Positions 1 through 7,201 of a DNA stretch of 64,000 bases are shown here, piece by piece; the stretch's first letter is position 1; each line of letters begins with the position of its first letter. The notes below the pieces were generated by a model. The model searched no databases. It was not told the DNA's origin and saw only the letters and a list, made by a program, of their open reading frames with translations. Source of the stretch: Arthrobacter sp. ES3-54 (GTDB lineage Bacteria; Actinomycetota; Actinomycetes; Actinomycetales; Micrococcaceae); contig NZ_JAQFIF010000001.1 in NCBI RefSeq assembly GCF_029504395.1, forward strand, positions 496,001 through 560,000. The letters are read 5' to 3'. The position numbers were made by a program, and so were the translations under genes.

Positions 1-957
1 TCGGCGCAGTCTTCGGGAAGACCGTGAACTTTCCGTCCGGGCTAAGCGCGATAAACCCGTTCTCGAAGGTCACCGCCGTCCCGCCGACCACGTCGTGGAC
101 ACCGCTCGTGGGGTATCCGAGGGTCGCCTCCACCTCGGGGTGATTGCGTCCAGCCAGGCGTTGGGGAGGTAGTGGACTCCTGCGCCGGTCTTGTAGACGA
201 TGCCGCCGTTCTGGAACCACTGGCCGGCAACGACTGTGGCTCCGGACATTCCGTCGGGCTGTCCGATGACCTGGTCCTCGGAGATCTAGCCGACAACCTT
301 GACCCCTCCCGCTGCGAGATACTCCTTGTAGAAGTCGCCGAACACGGCGTGGGCATGGCTCGGGTCTTCGTTGAAAACAGGCACCCGCACGCCGTTCCAG
401 GAGATCATGCCGTGCTCGAAGTTTTGGTAGACGAAGCTTGCACCCGCGTTCTTGACGCTGATCTCACTTGAGGTGGGGAACCCCATGACGTACCGTTCTG
501 CACCGTACTGGGCATACGCGGAGCGGATCGCCCCCAACGTGGCATGGGCGCCGGTTGCCGGCGTCCAGTAGATGATCCCGCCCTTGAACTGCTGATAGAC
601 GCCACCTCCGACCGTCCGCTTTTCCTCGGTGATCGGCAGCCCGAGCTTGCCGGCGTCGGAGCCCTGGCTCCTGTATTCACCGAGGATCCCGCCACGGACC
701 GAATGGGCGCCGGTTGCCCGCGACCAGTAGATGAGCCCATACCGGAAGTTCTGGACCCGGTCCGCGTGGCCGCTGTACTCGTTGGAAGTCGGTGCCCCGA
801 GGGTGCGTCCCTGGGAGTTGTAAAGGGAGCCGATGGCCCCGCCGGTGGTGTATCCGGCCGCTTCAACGGGCGCGGAAACGGCGACGGCGCTGCCTGCGAG
901 GGCCAGGAAGGCCATGGCGAGCGTGAGCGGGCGTTTCTTGAACACTGCAGACCTCAT
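1..957 (-). pseudogene. LGFP-repeat secreted protein, interrupted, cut by the window edge
   Basis: The start at 957 begins a clear signal peptide (MRSAVFKKRP, hydrophobic core, then A-rich cleavage region). Repeated LGFP-type motifs follow (LGAPTSNE, LGLPITEE, MGFPTSSE), each with a WSRATGAH or WTPATGAH stretch. An in-frame TAG at 286-288 stops the frame after KVVG, but the same frame continues with recognisable family sequence (ISEDQVIGQP, WFQNGGIVYKTG). Near position 150 the similarity moves to another frame (HPEVEATLGYPTSG) and stays open to the edge. So there are at least two lesions. LGFP repeats are known in actinobacterial cell-wall-associated and secreted proteins. A longer ORF start at 1098 lacks a signal peptide at its N-terminus and is less likely. 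The gene is divergent from the small membrane genes after 1314 and is related to the intact LGFP gene at 8616-9755. Confidence 0.75.
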
Positions 958-1218
958 TTTTCCGCAGCGCTTGGCGCTGCCTCGGACCGGTGATGTCGGG
1001 CTTGACGCGCCGGCTGAGACAGTTCCCCCGCCTGATTGTTCCCCCAGGGTGGACACTACTTTCAACTCACGTGTTTGGGAATAATGAATCGGGACCAAAA
1101 AGCTCCACCGGGACCCTTTCGGGCCCGCATGACGAGCCGCCCTCGCGAAACCACTAATACAGCTCAGGGAGCGGCTAGCGGCAATGCGGAATAAGACACG
1201 GCCGTGGCAGCCTGATTA

Positions 1219-1296
1219 TTTGTCATGAAAATGACAAGCATACTTCTCTAGTCATTGGACAAAACCCGTGCCTAAAGTGAGCGTCATCACTCACTT
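1219..1296. promoter_or_regulatory. Two operator-like dyads in the divergent intergenic region
   Basis: The stretch from 958 to 1313 has no gene. It contains two perfect inverted repeats: TTGTCAT-GAAA-ATGACAA (1220-1237) and AAGTGAG-N8-CTCACTT (1275-1296). They sit between the leftward LGFP pseudogene and the rightward small genes, where a dimeric regulator would bind. The region is more AT-rich than its flanks. No bound protein can be named. Confidence 0.35.
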
Positions 1297-1313
1297 CCAA
1301 GTCTGGAGGCACG

Positions 1314-1352
1314 ATGTTTGTTGGGGGGAGCATCGTCGATGAATTTCTATGA
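1314..1352 (+). CDS. Possible 12-codon minigene or leader peptide
   Basis: A perfect GGAGG at 1305-1309 lies 4 nt before ATG 1314, which opens a 12-codon frame (MFVGGSIVDEFL) ending at TGA 1350-1352. The ribosome site is better than that of most genes here, yet no longer frame begins from it. It may be a translated leader for the small genes downstream, a relic of a truncated gene, or chance. The TGA overlaps an ATG at 1349, but the frame opening there is Arg/Ser-rich and looks non-coding. Confidence 0.2.
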   Translation: MFVGGSIVDEFL

Positions 1353-1369
1353 CGCCTGCCTGGCGGGGG

Positions 1370-1399
1370 TTGACACGAGAGACACCAGTTCGTTCTACG
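1370..1399 (+). promoter_or_regulatory. Possible sigma-70-type promoter for the 1419 gene
   Basis: A consensus TTGACA (1370-1375) is followed after 18 nt by TTCTAC-like sequence (1394-1399), 20 nt before ATG 1419. The -35 is perfect; the -10 is weak. Confidence 0.3.
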
Positions 1400-1418
1400 G
1401 CGGAAGGTAGGGCATCAA

Positions 1419-1613
1419 ATGGAACCCTCGAGTCGACGGAAAGCATTTATGGCAGGCACGGTGATTCTTCTCGCGGCTGTGCTCGTATGCCTATTCGACG
1501 GTCAGTCGCAGTGGATCGGCGCCGGCGCAGCAATACTAGCCGTTTACAGCGCGTACAAGTGGGGCCGCATCGCCGTACAACCTACCGCCCATGAGCGGCC
1601 GACGCGCCCATAG
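1419..1613 (+). CDS. Small two-helix membrane protein, 64 aa
   Basis: An unrecognised 64-residue protein. After a short basic N-terminus (MEPSSRRK) it has two hydrophobic stretches of membrane-helix length (about residues 10-27 and 33-50), split by a short polar turn (FDGQSQ), and a charged C-terminal tail. A GGAAGG lies about 10 nt upstream of ATG. It is first in a row of small membrane proteins (1419-3043) on the same strand and is separated from the next by a strong hairpin. No function can be assigned. Confidence 0.45.
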   Translation: MEPSSRRKAFMAGTVILLAAVLVCLFDGQSQWIGAGAAILAVYSAYKWGRIAVQPTAHERPTRP

Positions 1614-1647
1614 AAGTGCGGGCATGCAAGGTACGGAACAGATGTAT

Positions 1648-1692
1648 TCGTTGCCGCACCGCCCACGGCTCGTGTGAGCGGTGCGGCAACGA
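1648..1692 (+). terminator. 15-bp perfect hairpin, probable terminator
   Basis: Arms at 1648-1662 and 1678-1692 are perfect 15-bp complements (core GTTGCCGCACCGC) with a 15-nt loop. There is no T-run, as is common in GC-rich actinobacteria. It sits between the 64-aa and 42-aa membrane protein genes and probably ends transcripts from the first. Confidence 0.6.
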
Positions 1693-1711
1693 TCAACGTA
1701 GAGGAGTCATC

Positions 1712-1840
1712 ATGGTTGAGGGAGCTTTGCCAAATCCGGGCGGAGGGGACCCCACCTGGGTGTTTGTCGTGACAGGTATTTTCTTCGTGATCATTGCCGG
1801 TGCCGGGATCGTCCTCTGGCTGCGGCGCCGAAAAGGGTAA
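1712..1840 (+). CDS. Single-pass small membrane protein, 42 aa
   Basis: ATG 1712 is preceded by GAGGAG at 1701-1706, a good ribosome site, and this decides the start. The 42 residues have a polar N-terminus (VEGALPNPGGGDP), one hydrophobic helix (about residues 17-36) and a basic end (LRRRKG), suggesting an N-out, C-in single-pass protein. Its TAA overlaps the ATG of the next gene (TAATG at 1838-1842), so the two are likely translationally coupled. Function unknown. Confidence 0.5.
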   Translation: MVEGALPNPGGGDPTWVFVVTGIFFVIIAGAGIVLWLRRRKG

Positions 1841-2397
1841 TGGCCAAGGACATGGCCGTCGAGATGCTAAAGCCCTCACCCCGGGGCAGGTGGGAAAAGG
1901 CGGCTGTATCCTCGCAGTTCTGGTTGCTCTTCGTAGCAACCTTGGCCTCGAACGTCTTTCGCGATGACTTGGGCTTCTGGGGCTCCACGGCGTTAGTTGT
2001 TGTACTCATGGGCCTTGGATCGGTCGTGCTGGTCCGCAAGGCAGCCCCTGAACGGAAGGAGCGGCTGGCTCGCGACGCCGAGCGCGGCGTCATCGAATGC
2101 GCACTCCGGTACGCGGACTCGCATCCCGATTCCCTTCGCGGCCGCTGGTTGCCGGGCTTCGCCGAAATCGGCACCGGCACCTTCAAGTTCCAGCCGGACT
2201 ACATCGACAAGGGTGAGCCCGAAGGCAAGATCACTGTGTTCTCCGAGGCCGTGAGCCAAGGCCAGATCGAGCCGCCCCCGAAGCGGCCTCCCGAGCTGAA
2301 GAAGAACTGGAAGATCGTGGCCCTTGGGACAGATAAGGGCCGGCTGCAGTTTTCTACCGGGGAGCCTGGCTTGACGCTCATCGAAGATCGGCTCTAG
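1840..2397 (+). CDS. Two-helix membrane protein with a cytosolic C-terminal domain, unknown
   Basis: A 185-residue protein with two membrane helices near the N-terminus (about residues 26-43 and 49-66) joined by a short polar loop. A basic stretch follows (RKAAPERKERLARDAERG), then a soluble domain of about 110 residues rich in beta-forming sequence (GRWLPGFAEIG, GTFKFQPDY, KITVFSE, WKIVALGTDKG). The layout loosely recalls the DUF2550-type small membrane proteins of actinobacteria, but no motif proves it. It starts inside the stop codon of the 42-aa gene, so both may belong to one complex. An alternative start is ATG 1852. Confidence 0.5.
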   Translation: MAKDMAVEMLKPSPRGRWEKAAVSSQFWLLFVATLASNVFRDDLGFWGSTALVVVLMGLGSVVLVRKAAPERKERLARDAERGVIECALRYADSHPDSLRGRWLPGFAEIGTGTFKFQPDYIDKGEPEGKITVFSEAVSQGQIEPPPKRPPELKKNWKIVALGTDKGRLQFSTGEPGLTLIEDRL

Positions 2398-2482
2398 GGC
2401 GTGGACTTTGGGATCAGGGGCCGCAGGAGCCCGAGGCTGCGGCTAGCCGTCGGCGGTTCACTTCTCATTTGGAACCCGGAGG

Positions 2483-2749
2483 GTGAGCCATGAGCACTCC
2501 GCAGCGACAGCGAACCCCGCTCCCTCCACCGGTTTTAGTCGTCTTGGTCGTGGGGCTGCCGTTTCCCTGATACGGGGGCTAATCCCGGCGTTGCGCACCG
2601 AACAATGGGAGTGGCTCACGTGGATGCTCTTAGCCTTTCAGGTCATCGTATTGGTGACCGCGATGGTGTACTTCGTGAGGTTTCTACGGGAGCAGCAGAA
2701 TGACTATTGGCGAGAACGAGGCAAAGACCCGAAACACCCGGAGGTCTGA
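2483..2749 (+). CDS. Small membrane protein, 88 aa, start uncertain
   Basis: The supported part is the C-terminal two thirds: one hydrophobic helix (about residues 45-66, core LTWMLLAFQVIVLVTAM) followed by a charged tail with RFLREQQND. The GTG at 2483 overlaps a GGAGGG (2478-2483), which is better placed for ATG 2490 in another frame; that frame stops after 26 codons. So either translation begins at GTG 2483 with a poor site, or the gene has a frameshift near its start. It resembles the next gene in its helix plus RND tail, suggesting an old duplication. Unknown function. Confidence 0.4.
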   Translation: MSHEHSAATANPAPSTGFSRLGRGAAVSLIRGLIPALRTEQWEWLTWMLLAFQVIVLVTAMVYFVRFLREQQNDYWRERGKDPKHPEV

Positions 2750-2752
2750 CTC

Positions 2753-3043
2753 ATGCCGACCACTGAGGGCAAGCGAATGGAGCCGCGGATGACTCGCGGC
2801 TCGTGGAAGTTCGGAGCCTGGTCCGCCGGTGGGCAGATTGTGATCAGTGCATTGCTCACCCTCAACAAGCTGTGGCCGGACGATGGATTGGACGTCCTGT
2901 CTTTCTGGATCTACACGGTCTGGTTCACAATCAGCGTGATCCAATTCGCGCATCTGCTCCGGGTCCGGAGGAACGACGCACCCTTCTGGGATGAGGACGA
3001 AGCCCGCCGGTCCGACTGGGATCGGCGGGGCCGGCAGCTGTAG
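2753..3043 (+). CDS. Small membrane protein, 96 aa, paralogue of its upstream neighbour
   Basis: A GGAGG at 2740-2744 and ATG 2753 give a clear start, 3 nt after the previous stop. The protein has two hydrophobic segments (about residues 22-40 and 50-68) and a highly charged C-terminus (RVRRNDAPFWDEDEARRSDW). The second helix plus the R-x-x-x-ND tail resembles the preceding gene. It closes the row of small membrane proteins. No known family recognised. Confidence 0.5.
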   Translation: MPTTEGKRMEPRMTRGSWKFGAWSAGGQIVISALLTLNKLWPDDGLDVLSFWIYTVWFTISVIQFAHLLRVRRNDAPFWDEDEARRSDWDRRGRQL

Positions 3044-3118
3044 CCCCGGCCGCGGCTTCGGGGGACAGGCCCCGGTGCGCCTGCTTGCTTCCCTCCGCCT
3101 GTCTGCTTGCATGGAGCC

Positions 3119-4060
3119 ATGACTGAGCAGCTGCCGGCAGCGGTAACCGAAGACCTGGACCGGCTGCGGGCAGCCCTGGCCGCCGCCATCCCCGCCAGGA
3201 CCGCGTCCAACCTTCTGGTCGGGACCTGGAACATCCGGGCCCTGGGTGACCTGACCGCCAAATGGCTGGCCGGGCCCAAGGACTCGCCCAAGCGGGACTG
3301 GCACGCCATCGCCTGCCTGGCCGAGGTGATCTCCCGCTTCGACGTCGTCGCCGTCCAGGAATCCCGCCGCAACCCCGCGGCCCTCAAAACGGCTCCTGGC
3401 CAGCCTTGGCCCCCACTGGCAGGTCATCATCTCGGATGCGACCGAAGGGGCATCCGGCAACGGCCAACGCCTCGCCTTCCTGTACGACAGCACCCGGGTC
3501 CAGCCCGCGGGCCTGGTCGGGGAGATCGTGCTGCCGCCGATCGCGGGGATGACCCGCAGCGCCAGTTCGCCCGCACCCCGTACACCGCCAGCTTCTCCAG
3601 GGCCGGGGTGGAGTTCACCCTCGCGTCCGTCCACATCCTCTAGGGCAAGAACCCAACGGAGCGCCTGCCGGAGATCACCGAGTTCGCCCAGTGGATGCAT
3701 GACTGGGCGGTCCGGCCCAACGACAAGAACTCCAACCTCATCGTGCTCGGTGACTTCAACCTGGACCGGATCGGCGACCCGCTCTACGAAGCGTTCATCT
3801 CCACGGGCCTGTGGCCGCCGACCGAACTGAACGCGGTCCCGCGGACGATCTTCGACGACGACAAGACCAAGCACTTCTACGACCAGCTGGCCTGGTTCTC
3901 CAAACCTGACGGCACCTCCCAGCTGCAGGGTCGGACCTACGGGCAGCAGGCCGGCACCTTTGACTTCGTCCCGCAAGTGTTCCGGGGCCTGAGCCGCAGC
4001 GAGGTGTCCTGGCGGATCTCGGACCACTACCGCTTCTGGTGCGAATTCCTGCTGGCCTGA
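3119..4060 (+). pseudogene. Endonuclease/exonuclease/phosphatase-family protein, broken by two frameshifts and TAG
   Basis: Family motifs appear in order but in more than one frame: GTWNIRALG and VVAVQESRR at the N-terminus, SVHIL in the middle, GDFNLDRIGDP and SDHYRFWCEF at the C-terminus (metal- and phosphate-binding motifs of the EEP superfamily). Reading needs a shift at the A-run 3386-3389, then a return at the G-run 3545-3548, and read-through of TAG at 3641-3643. The restored product would be about 313 residues, normal for a single EEP domain. The start ATG 3119 was chosen because GGAG lies just upstream and the reading begins with a plausible MTEQLPAAVTEDL. Without these lesions it would be a Mg-dependent phosphodiesterase or nuclease; as written it is inactive. 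Confidence 0.75.
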
Positions 4061-4178
4061 GGCGAGGACCGGTCACAGGGCGGCTCCTCAGACGGGGATG
4101 CGGGCTCCTGACCGCTGGGTCGGATCGGCTCGCTTGCGGGTTCGCCGAGCAATATTATGGCAAGCGAAGGTGGGCTGA

Positions 4179-4604
4179 ATGGCGAAGGTACCGATCGTTT
4201 ACAAGAGCACGCACCGGGTCAAGTTCTCCGAGCTCGACCCCTACAACCACGTGAGCACAGGGGAATACGCGACCTATTACGCAGATCACCGGATGGAGGG
4301 CCTGCGGGACTATGTCGGTTGGGATCTGGAGACCCTGGGCACATTGCCGTTCATGGTCTGGGTCCGGAGGATGGAGATCGACTTTCTGCGGCCTGCTCGG
4401 GGCGATCAGGAGATCACCATCACGTCGTTCGTGCGCGAGTTCCGCGGGCCCGATGCGCTTATCGAGTGCGCCATGGTCGATTCCGGCGGAACGAACGTGT
4501 CGCGCTGCGTCATGACCGTTGCCCACGTCGACAAGGAAACGAGTCGCGCGACGGACTGGCCGGCCGACGTCATGGCTCTGTTCTTCGAAAAAGAAGCCCC
4601 CTGA
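4179..4604 (+). CDS. Acyl-CoA thioesterase-like hotdog protein
   Basis: A 141-residue protein of single-hotdog (4HBT) size. Near residues 17-30 it has the family signature in the form ELDPYNHVSTGEYATYY, with Asp and His as in acyl-CoA thioesterases of the YbgC/FadM kind. The beta-rich second half (MEIDFLRPARGDQEITI, CVMTVAHVD) fits the fold. Such enzymes hydrolyse acyl-CoA in the cytosol; the substrate here is not inferable. GAAGG precedes ATG 4179. It is one of few intact genes between decayed ones. Confidence 0.7.
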   Translation: MAKVPIVYKSTHRVKFSELDPYNHVSTGEYATYYADHRMEGLRDYVGWDLETLGTLPFMVWVRRMEIDFLRPARGDQEITITSFVREFRGPDALIECAMVDSGGTNVSRCVMTVAHVDKETSRATDWPADVMALFFEKEAP

Positions 4605-4705
4605 GCGCTTCGGGTCATGAACTCAGCCGACTGCCGGGCGGATCGACGCCGGGGTCGCAGCAATGCCTCTACCTGGCGGCACGCATGCGCAGCTATGCTC
4701 TGGGC

Positions 4706-4948
4706 ATGGGGACCGCAAGGCACCGACAGGCCCTGAATGGCTGGAAGTTTTGGCCGAGAATTGCCGCGGCAATTCCGGTGGGCTTGGCCGTCACCTGGGT
4801 CGTCAGAAACTTCAGCCCGGTGGCGCCCGACGCTCTGGCCATCCCGGTCGCCTGCGTCGTAATCTTCGCTGTTGCGGGAGGCTTTCCGCGCCGCAAGCCG
4901 GCGAACAAGGCCGCTGAGATGCGGCGTTCAGCACCTGTCGAACTGTAG
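4706..4948 (+). CDS. Small two-helix membrane protein, 80 aa, probably leaderless
   Basis: TATGCT at 4694-4699 lies exactly 6 nt before ATG 4706, matching the TANNNT leaderless promoter pattern, so this start is preferred over ATG 4685. The protein has a basic N-terminus, two hydrophobic segments (about residues 18-34 and 45-62) joined by a short loop with NFSPVAPD, and a polar C-terminus. No family recognised. Confidence 0.4.
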   Translation: MGTARHRQALNGWKFWPRIAAAIPVGLAVTWVVRNFSPVAPDALAIPVACVVIFAVAGGFPRRKPANKAAEMRRSAPVEL

Positions 4949-5155
4949 GCAGTTCCGTCTGGGCGTCCTGCTCTCACGAGGACTGCACGGCTGTGCTGGC
5001 TGATTGCCTGCAGGTCCGCAGGCAAGGCGGCCATCTCCGAAGTCGTGCTCGTCCTCGGGCGCCCCGTGGTCCATGACGCCGAGCAGGTCGTGAGCGTTGA
5101 GGCCCTCGGTAATGGCGGCCTTCAGAGCGACGACGAGCTCAGGAGCACGCGTCAT
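4928..5155 (-). pseudogene. Possible gene fragment, unknown
   Basis: The first 40 residues (MTRAPELVVALKAAITEG, HDLLGVMDHGAPEDEHD) look like a real acidic alpha-helical protein start. The rest (QPCSPRESRTPRRN) has the look of out-of-frame translation and overlaps the end of the rightward 80-aa gene. It may be the remnant of a small gene truncated or frameshifted after about residue 42. No function. Confidence 0.2.
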
Positions 5156-5238
5156 GCCTTGAGTTTAGGAGGGAAGCGCGACGGTGGCTGAGGACGCTGG
5201 CCGCAGGGGCCATGTTTGGGGCCTGCAAGAATAGGCGC

Positions 5239-5959
5239 ATGTCCCTGCACGACTATCCAATCCGACGACTAACAGAGGATCCGAGCAACGTTCTGGACCG
5301 CCGGATCTGGCCAGCCTCCCTGGCCCCCGTCGCCCAGGTCCTCGACCAAGGACTCGATCTGACATCCGCCACCATCCTGGTCGGCGAAAACGGGTCAGGT
5401 AAATCCACGCTTGTGGAGGCCATCGCCTTGGCCTACGGCTTGTCACCGGAAGGGGGATCAACTGGAGCGCGGCACACCACCAGGTCCACGGAATCTGAGC
5501 TTTCCTAATCATCTCCACCTGCTCCGGAACGCCGGCACCGCCAGACGGGGCTACTTCCTGCGCGCCGAAACCATGCACGGCTTTTTCACCTACCTCGAGA
5601 AAAATCCGAGCAGGACCGGGGACATCCCATTCCATGACATGTCACATGGCGAGTCTTTCTTGGAGCTGGCCGTGGACCGCTTTCGGGGGCACGGATTGTG
5701 GGTGCTCGATGAACCCGAATCCGCGTTGTCCTTCAACGGATGCCTTACCCTCCTCGCCGTCTTGAAGGACTTGTTGGCCGCGGGCAACTCGCAGGTCATC
5801 ATGTCTACGCACTCGCCCGTACTGGCAGCCCTGCCTGGGGCGCAGATCCTGGAAGCCGGACCTTGGGGTCTACGGCCTCGGGCATGGTCAGACTTGGAAA
5901 TGGTCACGAACATGCGATCGTTTCTTGAAGCACCCGAGCGCTACCTTCGCCACCTCTAA
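5239..5959 (+). pseudogene. AAA-type ATP-binding protein, split by one frameshift
   Basis: The first part (ATG 5239, MSLHDYPIRRL) carries a Walker A motif GENGSGKST and continues as EAIALAYGLSPEGGS. It stops at TAA 5506-5508, but the family sequence resumes in the next frame: FLRAETMHGFFTYLE, the signature-like SHGESFLEL, Walker B LWVLDEPESALS, and STHSPVLAALPGAQILE. One surplus base near 5500-5506 explains the break. The restored protein is about 240 residues, the usual size of this stand-alone AAA family, related to SMC/ABC-type ATPases. If the shift is real the gene is dead; if it is a sequence error the gene is intact. Confidence 0.75.
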
Positions 5960-6119
5960 TGCCGACGCCTCACGAATTGCCGCTCTAGGGGCGCGTTATC
6001 CGCCGCCCGCAGCACGCGCTCAAAGGCCATCATCTGCAGACCATGTGTGCAGAGCCGGGGCTTCGGCTCATCGCCAAGGCGGAAGCCACGCTCGAGGGGC
6101 CAAGGTAGGATTCTGAACT
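5960..6119. other. Short intergenic stretch, nothing recognised
   Basis: No convincing gene, hairpin or RNA lies between the AAA ATPase remnant and the lipoprotein remnant. A weak purine-rich sequence (AAGGTAGGA, 6101-6109) could serve the ATG at 6120. Confidence 0.4.
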
Positions 6120-6506
6120 ATGAGGAAAGTTGGGGGACTACTCGCCGTTTCTGTTCTTCTGCTGGCACTGGCCGGATGCGCCGAGCACCTTTCTGACGAT
6201 CAGAAAGTGCAGCTGAGGGCCGGAACCAGCCCGTACCCGCAAGACTTGCTTGCGGACCTCCGGGTCTCGGAGTAGGAATACCGCACGGCAGTGTCCGACG
6301 CACACCGCTGTGTGGAGGCGAGCGGGGCTGTTCCCGATCCGGTGACGCAAATTGACGACCACCAACTTGGTTTCGGGTTCGCCATCACCGCGCCGGACGA
6401 GAAGGCCGGGGCGCTCATTGATGATGCGGCGCATCGATGCCAGTCGGACTACATGGACGTTACTGCGCGTGTTTGGATGTCCCAGGGAGAGCGGCTGACG
6501 AATTAG
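6120..6506 (+). pseudogene. Small lipoprotein interrupted by an in-frame TAG
   Basis: ATG 6120 starts a lipoprotein signal peptide (MRKVGG, hydrophobic LLAVSVLLLALAG, Cys at residue 20 in LAGC). The frame meets TAG at 6273-6275 after DLRVSE, yet goes on without any shift as EYRTAVSDAHRCVEASGA and ends at TAG 6504-6506. The second half has two cysteines and a VTARVWMSQGE end, like the globular part of actinobacterial surface lipoproteins. The intact product would be 128 residues. A GTG at 6291 could start a 71-residue product, but it would lack the export signal. Confidence 0.65.
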
Positions 6507-6521
6507 CTGCCCTGAGACTCA

Positions 6522-6854
6522 TCAGGCGGCAGCCAGGTGTGCGATCGGGTGCTGCTGGAGGTCGGTCAGCTGGGTCCGGACGAGGGCGTCGATGGCGTGG
6601 AACCGGGTGGTGCCGTGCTGCTTGATGGTGGCCCCGATCCGGTCCGGGGTCCATTCGCGGACGGCGCTGTTGGGTTTGAGCGCGCCCGTGACGGAACCGA
6701 TGCGTTCGCCGTCCAGGTAGACGTCGGCGGTCAGCAGCGACGCGGCACCCTCGCCGACCTTGTGGTCCGGGCCGAGTTCGGCTGTGCGGGTGCGGAACCA
6801 GGCGGGCCTGTTCAGCTTGCCAGGGGTCACGGGCTTCAGCTTGATGTCAGTCAT
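6522..6854 (-). CDS. Unrecognised 110-aa protein
   Basis: A soluble protein with GGAG a few nt before ATG 6854. It has a basic N-terminus (MTDIKLKPVTPGKLNRP), a beta-rich middle (ASLLTADVYLDGERIGSVTGAL) and an alpha-helical C-terminus (RFHAIDALVRTQLTDLQQHP). It is the last gene of the leftward block that starts with the LGFP gene at 9755. No motif identifies it; such proteins are common cargo of plasmids and integrative elements, which is an inference from context only. Confidence 0.5.
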   Translation of the reverse strand: MTDIKLKPVTPGKLNRPAWFRTRTAELGPDHKVGEGAASLLTADVYLDGERIGSVTGALKPNSAVREWTPDRIGATIKQHGTTRFHAIDALVRTQLTDLQQHPIAHLAAA

Positions 6855-6935
6855 GGATCTCCAATCGGGGCTGTTCAGCCCCTCATGTGTGCGGAGAACC
6901 CCGCAGCCCTCACCGCCCGGCGGAACCGGAGCCAG

Positions 6936-7187
6936 CTAGAGCAGTAGCCGGCCTTTGGCCCAGCCCCTCACGGCGAGCAGGTCCAGATCCGAGGCGACCG
7001 GCCCGTCGCGGAAGTACCGTGCGTACACCGCGTCAGGGTCAAAGGAGGCGAAGGCCAACTCGTCGATGATCTGTTCGAAGGCGTCATGGATCCTGGCGTC
7101 ATCAGGCGTGGAGCCGAGTTCGTCGGCTAGCGCCTGGATCAGGTCCTCGCGGGTGTGGCGGATAACGTCGTCGGGGTACTGAGGCAT
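6936..7187 (-). CDS. Unrecognised 83-aa acidic protein
   Basis: Start at 7187 is fixed by a perfect GGAGG 7 nt upstream. The protein begins MPQYPDDVIRHTREDL, is acidic and mostly helical, and carries AFASFDPDAVYARYF in the middle. An upstream start (7211) is less likely because it lacks a ribosome site. The stop of the preceding gene (7202-7204) is only 14 nt away, so the two are co-transcribed. Size and acidity fit a small partner or antitoxin-like protein, but no toxin is recognised beside it. Confidence 0.5.
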   Translation of the reverse strand: MPQYPDDVIRHTREDLIQALADELGSTPDDARIHDAFEQIIDELAFASFDPDAVYARYFRDGPVASDLDLLAVRGWAKGRLLL

Positions 7188-7201
7188 CGCTGAACCTCCG
7201 G

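Noticed and set aside
1349..1594. 81-codon Arg/Ser-rich frame after the 12-codon minigene
   Set aside because: Composition is that of out-of-frame translation, and it overlaps the better 64-aa membrane frame at 1419.
286..6275. Reassigned or suppressed TAG codon as a genetic-code feature
   Set aside because: Many intact genes here end in TAG (for example ilvC), one of the affected genes ends in TAG itself, and nearby frameshifts favour decay.
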